Shown: positions 30,111-39,500 of the stretch, piece by piece
How positions within the stretch are numbered: position 1 is the stretch's first letter
Layout: every line of letters starts with the position of its first letter
Assembly: GCF_009728735.1 (NCBI RefSeq)
Contig: NZ_CP024636.1
Coordinates: 82,472-146,471, forward strand
Length of the DNA: 64,000 nucleotides
Source of the DNA: Pantoea phytobeneficialis
GTDB taxonomy: Bacteria; Pseudomonadota; Gammaproteobacteria; Enterobacterales; Enterobacteriaceae
Direction of reading: 5' to 3'
Made by a program: the position numbers and the translations under genes
The notes under the pieces: model-generated
The model's database searches: none
Told to the model about the DNA's origin: nothing
What the model saw: only the letters and a program-made list of their open reading frames with translations

Positions 30111-31102
30111 GCGATCTCTCCCAGCGTAACGTGCTGTTCCAGTGGGGCGCGAAAACAGGCCACCTGATGATCGGTTGCCAGCGCGCGCAGCGTCGGACGG
30201 TTGTGATGGCAGCGCTGTTCTGCAAACGGACAGCGGGTAGCGAAACGGCAGCCTGCGGGCATGTTCTCCGGTAGCGGTACGGCGCCGGGAATGGTCGCCA
30301 GCGCGCCACTGCGCGCGCTGAGGCTGGGGATCGATCCCATCAGCCCGATGGTGTAGGGATGTTGCGGATCGTTGAAAATCGCTTCCACCGTGCCGCTCTC
30401 CACCACCTGACCGGCGTACATCACCGCCACGCGCTGCGCCACTTCCGCCACGACGCCGAGGTCGTGGGTGATCATCAGCACCGCCGTGCCGGTTTCCTGT
30501 TTCAGGGTGTTGAGCAGGTCGAGGATTTGCGCCTGAATGGTGACGTCGAGCGCGGTGGTCGGTTCATCGGCGATCAGCAATTTCGGCTGATTGATCAATG
30601 CCATGGCAATCATTACGCGCTGGCGCATCCCACCGGAAAGCTGATGTGGATAAGCCTTGAGACGCATTTCTGCCGCCGGAATCTGCACCTTTTGCAGAAT
30701 CGATAGCGCGGTCGCCATCGCGGTACGACGATCAACGTTACGGTGGCGTATCACCGCTTCGCTCAGTTGGTCGCCCAGCGTAAAGGCCGGGTTCAGCGAG
30801 GTCATCGGCTCCTGAAAAATCATCGCCAACTGATTGCCGCGCAGACTGGCGTAGTCGCTGCTGCTGAGTGCGCGCAGGTCGCGGCCATCAAAGCGCATCT
30901 CACCCTGTAAAATTTGTGCGCTGCCGGGTTGCAGGCCCATGAGCGTCAGCGAGGTGATGCTTTTGCCGCAGCCGGATTCGCCGACCAGCGCCAGCGTTTC
31001 CCCGGCGTGCAGCGTCAGGGAGATGTCGTCCAGCACCGTGACCGGCGAGCCGCGAAACTGCACGCGCAGGTTGTTGACCGATAACACAGGTTGGGCGCTC
31101 AT
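30107..31102 (-). CDS. ABC transporter ATP-binding protein (DppD/OppD-type)
   Basis: The 331-aa ATPase has Walker [11 protein letters not shown], signature [15 protein letters not shown], Walker [13 protein letters not shown] and the C-terminal CRFATRCPFAEQRC cluster. It powers the peptide-type transporter with the OppF-type partner. Its start overlaps the GntR regulator stop by 4 nt and its stop overlaps the next ATPase start by 4 nt, so regulator and ATPases form one tightly coupled unit. Confidence 0.93.
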   Translation of the reverse strand: MSAQPVLSVNNLRVQFRGSPVTVLDDISLTLHAGETLALVGESGCGKSITSLTLMGLQPGSAQILQGEMRFDGRDLRALSSSDYASLRGNQLAMIFQEPMTSLNPAFTLGDQLSEAVIRHRNVDRRTAMATALSILQKVQIPAAEMRLKAYPHQLSGGMRQRVMIAMALINQPKLLIADEPTTALDVTIQAQILDLLNTLKQETGTAVLMITHDLGVVAEVAQRVAVMYAGQVVESGTVEAIFNDPQHPYTIGLMGSIPSLSARSGALATIPGAVPLPENMPAGCRFATRCPFAEQRCHHNRPTLRALATDHQVACFRAPLEQHVTLGEIA

Positions 31103-31821
31103 GGCGTCTCCTCATGGCCGGTGTACAGGGTTTCCATCAGCGCCTGTTGCAGCGCCAGCAGGTGCTCACGCATCGCTGCGGCCGCCTCATGGGGCTGGCG
31201 GTTGGCGATATGGTTCAGCAGGCGCTGATGGTGGTTGTCGTAGTTATCAAGGCGCGCCGGGGTACGCGCCTGCACCCGCAGATGCTGCCAGCCAGGATCG
31301 CGGCGCACCGCATCGATGGCATCGAACAGTCCCAGCATCAGGCGGTTACCGGCGGCTTCGGCAATGGCGCGGTGAAAGGCGCTATCCCACAGCTCGTGCT
31401 GGTCGCCATCTTCCGGCGCGACAATGCCCTGCATGCGTTCAATCAGGCGCTTCATCAGGGCGATCTGTTCTTTACTGGCGCGCAGCGCAGCAAGACGCGC
31501 CAAACCTGGCTCCAGCTGTAGCCGCGCTTCCATCACTTCCAGCAGATTCGACTGCTGTGGCAAATCATGCAGCGCCAGTGGCTGCACCGGTGCGGCCGGG
31601 CCAACGAAGGTGCCTTTGCCCTGTTTACGCCAGATGCGGCCTTCTTCTTCCAGCACATCCAGCGCGCGACGGATTTCACGACGACCCACGCCAAAGCGTT
31701 CGGCCAGTTCACGTTCGGTCGGCAGTGCGCGATCGGGCGTGTGCTCCTGCTGTTGAATCAGCTGGCGCAATTGCTCCAGTGCGGAACTGGAGTTGATGGC
31801 AGGTTTTGGCGTGTCATTCAT
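31099..31821 (-). CDS. GntR/FadR-subfamily transcriptional regulator
   Basis: The 240-aa protein has an N-terminal winged helix (LPTERELAERFGVGRREIRRA, LDVLEEEGRIWRKQGKGTFV) and an all-helical FCD effector domain with acidic and His metal-binding candidates (ARLQLEPGLARLAA, DSAFHRAIAEAAGN). It is the first gene of the transporter-gamma-glutamyltransferase operon and very likely controls it. A half-site AATTGGTTC overlaps its start and the full palindrome GAACCAAT-N5-ATTGGTTC lies 175 bp upstream, consistent with autoregulation. Confidence 0.9.
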   Translation of the reverse strand: MNDTPKPAINSSSALEQLRQLIQQQEHTPDRALPTERELAERFGVGRREIRRALDVLEEEGRIWRKQGKGTFVGPAAPVQPLALHDLPQQSNLLEVMEARLQLEPGLARLAALRASKEQIALMKRLIERMQGIVAPEDGDQHELWDSAFHRAIAEAAGNRLMLGLFDAIDAVRRDPGWQHLRVQARTPARLDNYDNHHQRLLNHIANRQPHEAAAAMREHLLALQQALMETLYTGHEETP

Positions 31822-31887
31822 AATTGGTTCGCCTGGTTATTCATCAAAGATGTTGCGATGCGATTAAACGCGTCATGCTGCCCTAAT

Positions 31888-31963
31888 CGTAGCGGCGCGA
31901 TTTATCGCGCGCTTAAGCTGTTTCACGGCTGCTTAGACCTGCGCGATAAATCGCGCCGCTACG
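31888..31963. repeat. REP-like palindromic pair 5
   Basis: Two intact inverted units (31888-31912 and 31941-31963) face each other across about 28 bp. The pair lies between the GntR operon's start and its distal operator, inside the 614-bp divergent gap. Confidence 0.9.
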
Positions 31964-31995
31964 GGAGGGGGCTGTTATCAGCTTAGGCAAGAAGT

Positions 31996-32016
31996 GAACC
32001 AATTTTTAATTGGTTC
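31996..32016. promoter_or_regulatory. candidate operator of the GntR regulator
   Basis: GAACCAAT and ATTGGTTC form a perfect 8-bp inverted repeat around TTTTA. The half-site is repeated at 31822-31830, at the regulator's start codon. FadR-subfamily sites often have a TTGGT/ACCAA core, which fits. Confidence 0.6.
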
Positions 32017-32200
32017 GGTAATGAATAAATAACCCTATGATCGTTAAGAAAAAGTTTTTCGTGCCAGATGAAAAGTGAGAAGGGCGTCAACTTCCAGCCT
32101 GTTTGCCTGCAACATCCTGGTGCGTGGTTGCTGCATCGCTGTGCATCTTTAGGCCGTCCTGGCGCGGTTTTTTATAAATAATCCATATATTTCAATTTCA

Positions 32201-32206
32201 TATAAT
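32201..32206 (+). promoter_or_regulatory. candidate promoter -10 box of the guanidine operon
   Basis: TATAAT in an A+T-rich stretch, about 80 bp before the riboswitch core. No good -35 hexamer is visible. Confidence 0.5.
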
Positions 32207-32284
32207 ATTGGCACTTTTTTTGCCTGACTATTAGCAGATGCAGGAGCGATAGCGGGTAACCGATGTCGCCAGACAATTTGCAAT

Positions 32285-32400
32285 GGGTCACTAGGGTTCC
32301 GATCGCGAGATGCTGGTCCGAGAGTGACCGACCGTCCTCTGACGGTTACACGGCGGGATAAAAGCCCGGGAGGAAAGCGAGATCGTTACTCGCCGCCTCC
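32285..32400 (+). ncRNA. guanidine-I riboswitch (ykkC class) with terminator-like expression platform
   Basis: The conserved ykkC blocks are all present in order: CTAGGGTTCCG (32291), CTGGTCCGAGAG (32313) and ACACGGCGGGATAAAAGCCC then GGGAGG (32349-32373). The 3' end of the aptamer, GGAGG (32369-32373), can instead pair with CCTCC (32396-32400) around an inner GCGAG/CTCGC stem, followed by a T-rich TGCTTTATT. Ligand binding would hold GGAGG in the aptamer and prevent this hairpin, giving an ON switch. It lies 36 bp before the transporter operon. Confidence 0.93.
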
Positions 32401-32435
32401 TGCTTTATTCGTCCGCTAACGTCAGAGGAACCACC

Positions 32436-33494
32436 ATGATCAAAGCCTGCCTTCGTTTGCTGTTGCTTTGCACCATCGCGCTGTTCAGCGTTAACACGCT
32501 GGCCGCCGCGAAACCTTCCTTCAAGATTTGCTGGTCCATCTATGCAGGCTGGATGCCGTGGGATTACGCCCAACAGAACGGCATCGTGAAAAAATGGGCC
32601 GATAAATACGGCATCGACATCCAGTTTGTACAGGTCAACGACTATATCGAGTCGGTCAACCAATACACCGCAGGCGGCTTTGATGGCTGCACCATGACCA
32701 ACATGGATGCCCTGACCATTCCGGCCACCGGCGGCGTTGATAGCACCGCGCTGATTGTCGGCGACTACTCCAACGGTAACGACGGTATCCTGCTGAAAGG
32801 CGCGGATAGCGTGGCGGCGCTGAAGGGCAAACCGATCAACCTGGTGCAATTGTCGGTATCACATTACCTGCTGGCTCGCGCACTGGAGAAATCCGGTATG
32901 AGCGAGAAAGACGTCAAGGTAGTGAACACCGCCGATGCCGATCTGGTGGCGGCGTTTGGCACGCCGGACGTCAGCTCCATCGTCACCTGGAACCCGCTGC
33001 TGGCGGAAGCGAAGAAGGTGCCGAACAGCCATCTGGTTTTCTCCTCGGCGCAGATCCCGGGCGAAATTCTTGACCTGCTGGTGGTCAACACCAACACCCT
33101 GAAGAAATACCCTCAGCTGGGCAAAGCGCTGACCGGTGCCTGGTATGAAACCCTGCAAACGATGGCAGGTGAAGGGGCGACGGCGAAAAAAGCCCGCACC
33201 TTTATGGCGCAGGAGTCAGGCACCGATCTTGCGGGTTTTGACCAGCAACTGGCGGCAACGCATCTGTTCAGCGATGCCAAAACCACCCTCGATTTCGTCG
33301 ACAGTCCCCAGTTGAAAGCCACGATGCAGTTGGTCGCCGAGTTCTCCTTCAAACACGGTTTGTTGGGTGAGGCGGCGCCGAGCGCAGATGTGGTTGGCGT
33401 GGAGACACCGGCCGGTAACTGGGGCAACGCAGGTAACATCAAACTGCGTTTCACCGATGAGTTCACCAAACTGGCGGCCGCAGGCCAGCTGTAA
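32436..33494 (+). CDS. guanidine/urea-type ABC transporter substrate-binding protein
   Basis: The 352-aa protein has a Sec signal (cleavage near LAAA, residue 24) followed by KPSFKICWSIYAGWMPWDYA, a NMT1/TauA-like periplasmic binding fold typical of proteins annotated as urea ABC transporter binding proteins beside urea carboxylase. GFDGCTMTNMDAL and LSVSHYLLARALEKSG are characteristic. Because a guanidine riboswitch controls the operon, guanidine is the more likely ligand. The start follows CAGAGGAACCACC. It is the first gene of the operon. Confidence 0.88.
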   Translation: MIKACLRLLLLCTIALFSVNTLAAAKPSFKICWSIYAGWMPWDYAQQNGIVKKWADKYGIDIQFVQVNDYIESVNQYTAGGFDGCTMTNMDALTIPATGGVDSTALIVGDYSNGNDGILLKGADSVAALKGKPINLVQLSVSHYLLARALEKSGMSEKDVKVVNTADADLVAAFGTPDVSSIVTWNPLLAEAKKVPNSHLVFSSAQIPGEILDLLVVNTNTLKKYPQLGKALTGAWYETLQTMAGEGATAKKARTFMAQESGTDLAGFDQQLAATHLFSDAKTTLDFVDSPQLKATMQLVAEFSFKHGLLGEAAPSADVVGVETPAGNWGNAGNIKLRFTDEFTKLAAAGQL

Positions 33495-33509
33495 GCGGAG
33501 GAAAATCCG

Positions 33510-34322
33510 ATGCGTAAACTGATCAACTACCAACCGCTGCCGATGGGCCGCCTGTTGCTCGGTGTGCTGCCGCTGCTGGCGGTGCTGCTGGTCTATCTGT
33601 TCGCGTCGGATGCGCGTTTAAGCCTCAATGCGGCGGATAAGCTGCTGCCGGGTTTTAACGCGATGGGCGACGCCATCAACCGGATGGCGTTTCAGCCCAG
33701 CCCGCGCACCGGTGAATATCTGCTGTGGACCGACACCGCCGCCAGCCTGATGCGTTTGCTGAGTGGCGTACTGATCAGCGCGATGCTGGCGCTGGCGATT
33801 GGCCTGTTCACCGGCGCGCTGCCGGTGGTACGCGCGGTGCTGGCCCCGCTGGTGACGCTGTTCGCGCTGGTGCCACCGCTGGCGATTCTGCCGATTCTGT
33901 TTATCTGCTTTGGCCTTGGCGAAGTGTCGAAAGTGGTGCTGATTGTGATTGGCATCACCCCGCTGATTGCGCGTGATTTGCAACTCCAGGTGGAGAAAAT
34001 CCCGCGCGAGCAACTGGTGAAAGCACAGACGCTGGGCGGCCACAGCGCACAGATTTTGTGGCGGGTGATCCTGCCACAACTGATGCCGCGCCTGTTCGAT
34101 GCGGTGCGTCTGTCGCTCAGTTCGGCGTGGCTGTTCCTGATCGCCGCAGAAGCGATTGTTGCCACCGAAGGACTCGGTTATCGCATCTTCCTGATGCGTC
34201 GCTATCTGGCGATGGACGTGATTTTGCCTTACGTCGCCTGGATCACCCTGCTGGCCTTTGCCCTCGACCTGTTGCTGCGGCTGATTAGTCGTCGCTGTTG
34301 GCCGTGGTATTACGCCAAGTAA
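33510..34322 (+). CDS. ABC transporter permease, guanidine/urea type
   Basis: The 270-aa inner-membrane protein has about six hydrophobic segments and the BPD_transp coupling loop around EQLVKAQTLGGHSAQILWRV, as in TauC/SsuC-type permeases. It begins 15 bp after the binding-protein gene, with GCGGAGG as ribosome-binding site. It is expected to work as a homodimer with the ATPase encoded next. Confidence 0.9.
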   Translation: MRKLINYQPLPMGRLLLGVLPLLAVLLVYLFASDARLSLNAADKLLPGFNAMGDAINRMAFQPSPRTGEYLLWTDTAASLMRLLSGVLISAMLALAIGLFTGALPVVRAVLAPLVTLFALVPPLAILPILFICFGLGEVSKVVLIVIGITPLIARDLQLQVEKIPREQLVKAQTLGGHSAQILWRVILPQLMPRLFDAVRLSLSSAWLFLIAAEAIVATEGLGYRIFLMRRYLAMDVILPYVAWITLLAFALDLLLRLISRRCWPWYYAK

Positions 34323-34389
34323 AGCCTAATAGGTCGGTCGGTAGCGCCGCGACGCATAAGTGCCTGAAAGGCCAAATAAGGAGCGCATC

Positions 34390-35151
34390 ATGCCCTTACT
34401 GCAACTGAAAAATCTTGAGAAGCACTACGGTCAGCAAGTGGTGCTGGAACGTCTGAACATCAGCGTGGAAGAGGGGGAGTTTGTGGCGATTGTCGGGGCG
34501 TCCGGCTGCGGCAAAACCACCTTCCTCAATATGCTGCTCGGCACCGAAGCCCCCACCAAAGGTCAATTGCTGCTGGATGGCGAACCGATCCCCGATGAAC
34601 CCGATGCCCATCGCGGCGTGGTGTTTCAACGCTATTCGGTGTTCCCGCATCTGACGGTGCTGGGCAACGTGATGCTGGCGGAAGAGTTCAGCACCGCCCG
34701 TTGGCTGGGGCGCGTCTGGGGACGTAAGCGTCAGGCGATCCGTCAGCGTGCGCAGGCGATGCTGGCGCAGGTGGGCCTTGAACATGCGCAAAGTAAGTAT
34801 CCGCACCAACTGTCCGGCGGGATGCAGCAGCGTCTGGCGCTGGCGCAGGCATTGATGAAGCAGCCGCGTATTTTGCTGCTGGATGAACCCTTTGGCGCGC
34901 TCGATCCGGGCATCCGTAGTGAAATGCACCAGCTGATCACCCAGCTTTGGCAGCAGCACGGTCTGACCATCTTTATGATCACCCACGATCTGAAAGAGGG
35001 TTTCAGCCTCGCCTCGCGTCTGCTGGTGTTCGACAAACTGCGCCACGATCCCCACGCGCCGGAAGCCTGGGGCGCAACCATTACCTACGACCTGCCGCTC
35101 GATCGGCAGCGACCTGCCGATGCAGCGTTGCCGGAATCGCAGGTTGCCTGA
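34390..35151 (+). CDS. ABC transporter ATP-binding protein, guanidine/urea type
   Basis: The 253-aa TauB/SsuB-type ATPase starts MPLLQLKNLEKHYGQQ at 34390, after AAGGAGCGC; an upstream start at 34360 lacks such a site. Walker A is GASGCGKTT (about residues 35-43), the signature LSGGMQQRLALAQAL, Walker B LLLDEPFGALD. The C-terminal 40 residues beyond the ATPase core (DPHAPEAWGATITYDLPLDR) are seen in homologues from urea carboxylase operons. Confidence 0.92.
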   Translation: MPLLQLKNLEKHYGQQVVLERLNISVEEGEFVAIVGASGCGKTTFLNMLLGTEAPTKGQLLLDGEPIPDEPDAHRGVVFQRYSVFPHLTVLGNVMLAEEFSTARWLGRVWGRKRQAIRQRAQAMLAQVGLEHAQSKYPHQLSGGMQQRLALAQALMKQPRILLLDEPFGALDPGIRSEMHQLITQLWQQHGLTIFMITHDLKEGFSLASRLLVFDKLRHDPHAPEAWGATITYDLPLDRQRPADAALPESQVA

Positions 35152-35162
35152 AGGAGAGAATG

Positions 35163-35873
35163 ATGACGACTTCGTATCAAACCCAATTACCGGCTGGCTC
35201 GCACTGGTCATTTGTGATGCGCAGCGGCAGCGCGCTGACCCTCACTGATGTGGCAGGCGGAGCCAATGTTGGCATGTTGTTTTACAACCCGGAAAACTTG
35301 CTGGAGCGTTACAACGCGCCGGACACCCTCAAGTGTCAGCACACCTTTCGCCTGACTGCCGGGCACTGCCTCTACTCCGACATGGGGCGCATCTTCTGTG
35401 GCATTGAAGCCGACAGCTTCGGCTGGCACGAGAGCGTGTGCGGCACGCTGAATGCGCAGCAGACCGCCGCGTTATTTGGCTCCAGCGATTATCAGCAGGC
35501 GCGTAATCAGCGTCATCAGAACGGCTACGACAGTTTCCTTGTCGAGCTGGCGAAATATGGTCTTGGCAAGCGGGATATGGCGGCCTGCATCAACTTTTTC
35601 GCCCAGGTACGCGCCGACGACAACGGTACGTTGCAACGTGAGCAGCAGGGCGCGCAGGGTGCCGAAGTACGGCTGCGTTTCGCGATGGATACACTGGTGC
35701 TGCTGCATACCTGCCCGCATCCACTGACGCCAGGCGGTGACTATCCGCGCGCGCCGCTGGGATTGCAGATTGACGCGCAACGCGCGCCGCTGCCGGAGAT
35801 TTGCCTGCAACGCGCGGAAAACCAGCGCGGTCTGCGCAATAACGCCCTTTATCAATTGCAGGGAGAGTTGTGA
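35163..35873 (+). CDS. urea carboxylase-associated protein 2 / carboxyguanidine deiminase subunit
   Basis: This 236-aa DUF1989 protein has the [20 protein letters not shown] and [11 protein letters not shown] segments of the urea-carboxylase-associated family. Family members beside guanidine carboxylase were shown to deiminate carboxyguanidine to allophanate as a two-subunit enzyme; assignment here is by family and operon. Cys and His residues in the HESVCG region are candidate zinc ligands. The ATG at 35163 is preferred over the adjacent one at 35160 because AAGGAG then lies 6 bases away. It overlaps the next gene by one base (TGATG). Confidence 0.88.
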   Translation: MTTSYQTQLPAGSHWSFVMRSGSALTLTDVAGGANVGMLFYNPENLLERYNAPDTLKCQHTFRLTAGHCLYSDMGRIFCGIEADSFGWHESVCGTLNAQQTAALFGSSDYQQARNQRHQNGYDSFLVELAKYGLGKRDMAACINFFAQVRADDNGTLQREQQGAQGAEVRLRFAMDTLVLLHTCPHPLTPGGDYPRAPLGLQIDAQRAPLPEICLQRAENQRGLRNNALYQLQGEL

Positions 35874-36508
35874 TGATCAAAGAAAGTTTACTTAATCCGG
35901 CTGAGGCGCATGTTCAGCAGCAGATTGGTGCCGGGGATTACTGGCTGCATCGCATCGAAAAAGGTCAGACGTTGCGTATTACCGATCTGGAAGGCAATCA
36001 GGCGGCGGACACGCTGTTTTTCAATGCCGACGATACTGCCGAGCGCTACAGCATGAGCGACACGCTGCGTGGCCAGCACAACGTGTTCCTTACCGCAGGC
36101 AGCGTGCTGCGTTCCAATGACGATCGCCCGATGTTGACCATCGTCGCCGATACCTGTGGCCGCCACGACACCCTTGGCGGTGCCTGTGCCACGGAAAGCA
36201 ACACGGTGCGTTATGACCTCGAAAAGCGTCATATGCACGCCTGCCGCGACAGTTGGATGCTGGCAGTAGCGGAGCACCCGGAGTACGGCCTGACGCGCCG
36301 CGATATCACCCACAACATCAACTTTTTCATGAACGTGCCGGTGACGCACGAAGGTGGGCTGACCTTTGCTGACGGTATCTCCGCGCCGGGTAAATATGTC
36401 GAGTTGGTGGCGCAGATGAATATCCTGGTGCTGATTTCCAACTGCCCGCAGCTCAACAACCCCTGCAACGGTTACAACCCCACGCCGATTTTAGTTAGCG
36501 TGTGGTGA
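35873..36508 (+). CDS. urea carboxylase-associated protein 1 / carboxyguanidine deiminase subunit
   Basis: The 211-aa DUF1989 paralogue of the preceding gene contains [39 protein letters not shown] and [10 protein letters not shown]. The shared NFF and CGRHDT/WHESVCG positions suggest the two subunits arose by duplication and assemble together. It should act on the carboxyguanidine made by the next gene's product. The ATG at 35873 shares a base with the previous stop and has GGGAGAG upstream. Confidence 0.88.
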   Translation: MIKESLLNPAEAHVQQQIGAGDYWLHRIEKGQTLRITDLEGNQAADTLFFNADDTAERYSMSDTLRGQHNVFLTAGSVLRSNDDRPMLTIVADTCGRHDTLGGACATESNTVRYDLEKRHMHACRDSWMLAVAEHPEYGLTRRDITHNINFFMNVPVTHEGGLTFADGISAPGKYVELVAQMNILVLISNCPQLNNPCNGYNPTPILVSVW

Positions 36509-36587
36509 TCATCTGACGCAACGGGACGACCCGTTATCTGCCGTCAATGCCAGCGCAGGACGACCTGCCGGAAAGAGAGTAGAAGTC

Positions 36588-39500
36588 ATGATTGAGCGTG
36601 TATTGATTGCCAACCGTGGCGCGATTGCGGTGCGCATTATCCGCACCTTACAAGCGATGAACATTAAGGCGATTGCGGTGTATGCCGAAGCCGATCGTCA
36701 TGCGCGCCATGTGCGGCTGGCCGATGAAGCCTGGTCGCTGGGCGCAGGCCAGGTGCGCGATACCTATCTGAACCAGGACAAGCTGCTGGCGATTGCCGCC
36801 GAGAGCGGCGCGCAGGCGCTGCACCCTGGTTACGGTTTCCTGAGTGAAAACCCCGAATTTGTTAACCGCTGCGAGGCCGCGGGCCTGCATTTTCTCGGAC
36901 CGAACGCGCAGCAGATGGCGGCCTTTGGTCTGAAGCATCGCGCCCGCGCACTGGCGCAAGAAAATAATGTGCCGTTGCTGTCGGGCAGTGGACTGCTGAC
37001 TTCACTGGAGCAGGCACAGGCTGCCGCAACGGAAATCGGCTATCCGGTGATGCTGAAAAGCACCGCGGGTGGTGGCGGCATTGGTATGCAGCGTTGCGAT
37101 GATGCGCAGCAACTGGCTGATGCCTTTACCCGCGTAAAACGTCTGGCAGGCAACAATTTCGCCGACGATGGCGTATTTTTAGAGAAATTTATCGCCCGTG
37201 CGCGTCATATCGAAGTGCAGATCTTTGGCGACGGCGCAGGCGAGGTGATTGCGCTGGGCGAGCGTGATTGCTCGGCACAACGCCGTAATCAGAAAGTGAT
37301 GGAAGAAACCCCGGCACCGGGCCTGAGTGACGCGGTACGTGCGGAGTTACAGGCTACCGCAGTCCGGCTGGGACGTGCGGTGAACTACCGCAGCGCCGGG
37401 ACGGTGGAATATGTTTATGACGAGGGCAGCCAGCAGTTCTGGTTCCTGGAAGTGAACACCCGTTTACAGGTGGAACATGGCGTCACCGAGATGGTGTACG
37501 GCGTGGATTTGGTGCGCTGGATGGTTGAGTTGGCACAGCAGACGCTAGCGCCGCTCACCAGTTTGCAGCCAGTGGCAAACGGCCACGCCATTCAGGTGCG
37601 GTTGTACGCCGAAGACCCGGCGAAGCAGTTCCAGCCCAGCGCCGGTCTGCTGAGCTATGTGGCATTTCCTGCTGAGGTGGAAAACGTCACATTGCGCGTC
37701 GACAGCAGCGTCGAAGGTGGCATGGAGGTTTCGCCGTTCTACGATCCGATGCTGGCAAAGGTGATTGTGCAGGGTGCAGATCGCGATCAGGCGTTGACCG
37801 GACTGGCGCAGGCGCTGAACGCGACGGAACTGTATGGCATCGAAACCAACCTGTTATGGCTGCGCCATCTGCTGACCCTCGCGGAGGTGCAGCAGGGACG
37901 CATCATTACCGCCACCCTTGGCGGCGTGCAGTGGCAGCCGCCGACGCTGGATATAATCAGCGGCGGTACCCTGACCACGGTACAGGATGCGCCGGGCCGT
38001 GTCGGCTACTGGCATGTCGGCGTCCCGCCCTCCGGCCCGTTCGACAGCCGTGCCTTCCAGTTGGGTAACCGCCTGTTGGACAATGATCCGCTGGCTGCCG
38101 GGCTGGAAATCACCCTGCGTGGACCAACCTTACGTTTCAACCAACGCTGTAGTTTTGTCCTGACTGGCGCCCCCCTGGCGGCGCAGCTTGATCAACACTC
38201 GCTGGCAATGAACCAGATTATCTGCGCGCAGGCCGGACAAACTCTGACGCTGGGCGACGTGCGTGACGGTAGCCGCAGTTATCTGCTGCTGGCCGGTGGA
38301 TTGGATACACCGCGTTATCTGGGCAGCCGCAGCACTTTTACGCTGGGCAAATTTGGTGGTCATGCCGGGCGCGCGCTACGGGCGGGGGATGTACTGCATC
38401 TGGCGGCACCGGCCGAATTGCCCGAGGCGCAGCTGCCGCAGGCGTTGTTGCCTGAGCTGAGCGGCCACTGGCAGTTGCGGGTGATTTATGGGCCGCATGG
38501 CGCACCGACTTTCTTTACCGACGACGATATCCGTGAGTTTTTCGCCGCTGAGTGGCAGGTGCACTACAACTCCAGCCGCACCGGCATTCGTCTTATCGGG
38601 CCGAAACCCACCTGGGCGCGTAGTGATGGTGGCGAAGCGGGGATGCATCCCTCCAATATCCACGACAATGCTTATGCTTTTGGCACCGTCGATTTTACCG
38701 GCGATATGCCGGTGATCCTCGGCCCGGATGGCCCGTCACTCGGCGGGTTTGTGTGTCCGGCCACGGTGGTTGAGGCCGATCTGTGGAAGCTCGGTCAGTT
38801 GAAAGCCGGGGATCGGGTGCAGTTTCTGCCGATCGATCTGGCGAGCGCCGATCAACTGGCGCAAGCGCAACGTGAGGAGATCGCCAGCCTGCAACCTCAA
38901 CCGTTAACGGTAAGCGCAGCGCTGCCCCTGATTGATCCAGTGCTGCACCAACATGCAGCAACCGGTGCGCTGCCATCGCTTTGTGTACGCGCCGCCGGTG
39001 ACCGTTTTCTGTTGGTGGAGTATGGCGATCTTCTGTTAGATATCGCGCTGCGTTTTCGTGTCCATGCGTTGATGCAGTGGCTGGAGGCCCATCCGCTGCC
39101 GGGTCAGCTGGAATTGACGCCAGGCATCCGTTCCTTACAGGTTCATTACGACGCGCAGCTTTGTTCAAGAAGTGAGCTTCTGGCGCACATCTTGCACGCA
39201 GATAATGTACTGGGAACCTTAGCTGATGCCGCCGTGCCTTCGCGCACCGTGTGGCTGCCGCTCAGCTGGGATGATGAAGCCTGCCGTATCGCGATCCAAC
39301 GCTATAGCCAGTCTGTCCGACCCAATGCGCCCTGGTGTCCGAGCAACATCGAATTTATCCGTCGTATCAACGGTCTGGAGAGCGTTGAGGCGGTGAAAGA
39401 GATTCTGTTCAGCGCCGCGTATCTGGTGATGGGGCTGGGCGATGTGTATCTCGGCGCACCGGTAGCGACTCCGCTTGATCCGCGTCATCGCTTAGTGACC

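Noticed and set aside
34947..35162. 72-residue N-terminal extension of the first DUF1989 protein
   Set aside because: It overlaps the ATPase gene in another frame and is low-complexity Arg-rich; the ATG at 35163 has a good ribosome-binding site.
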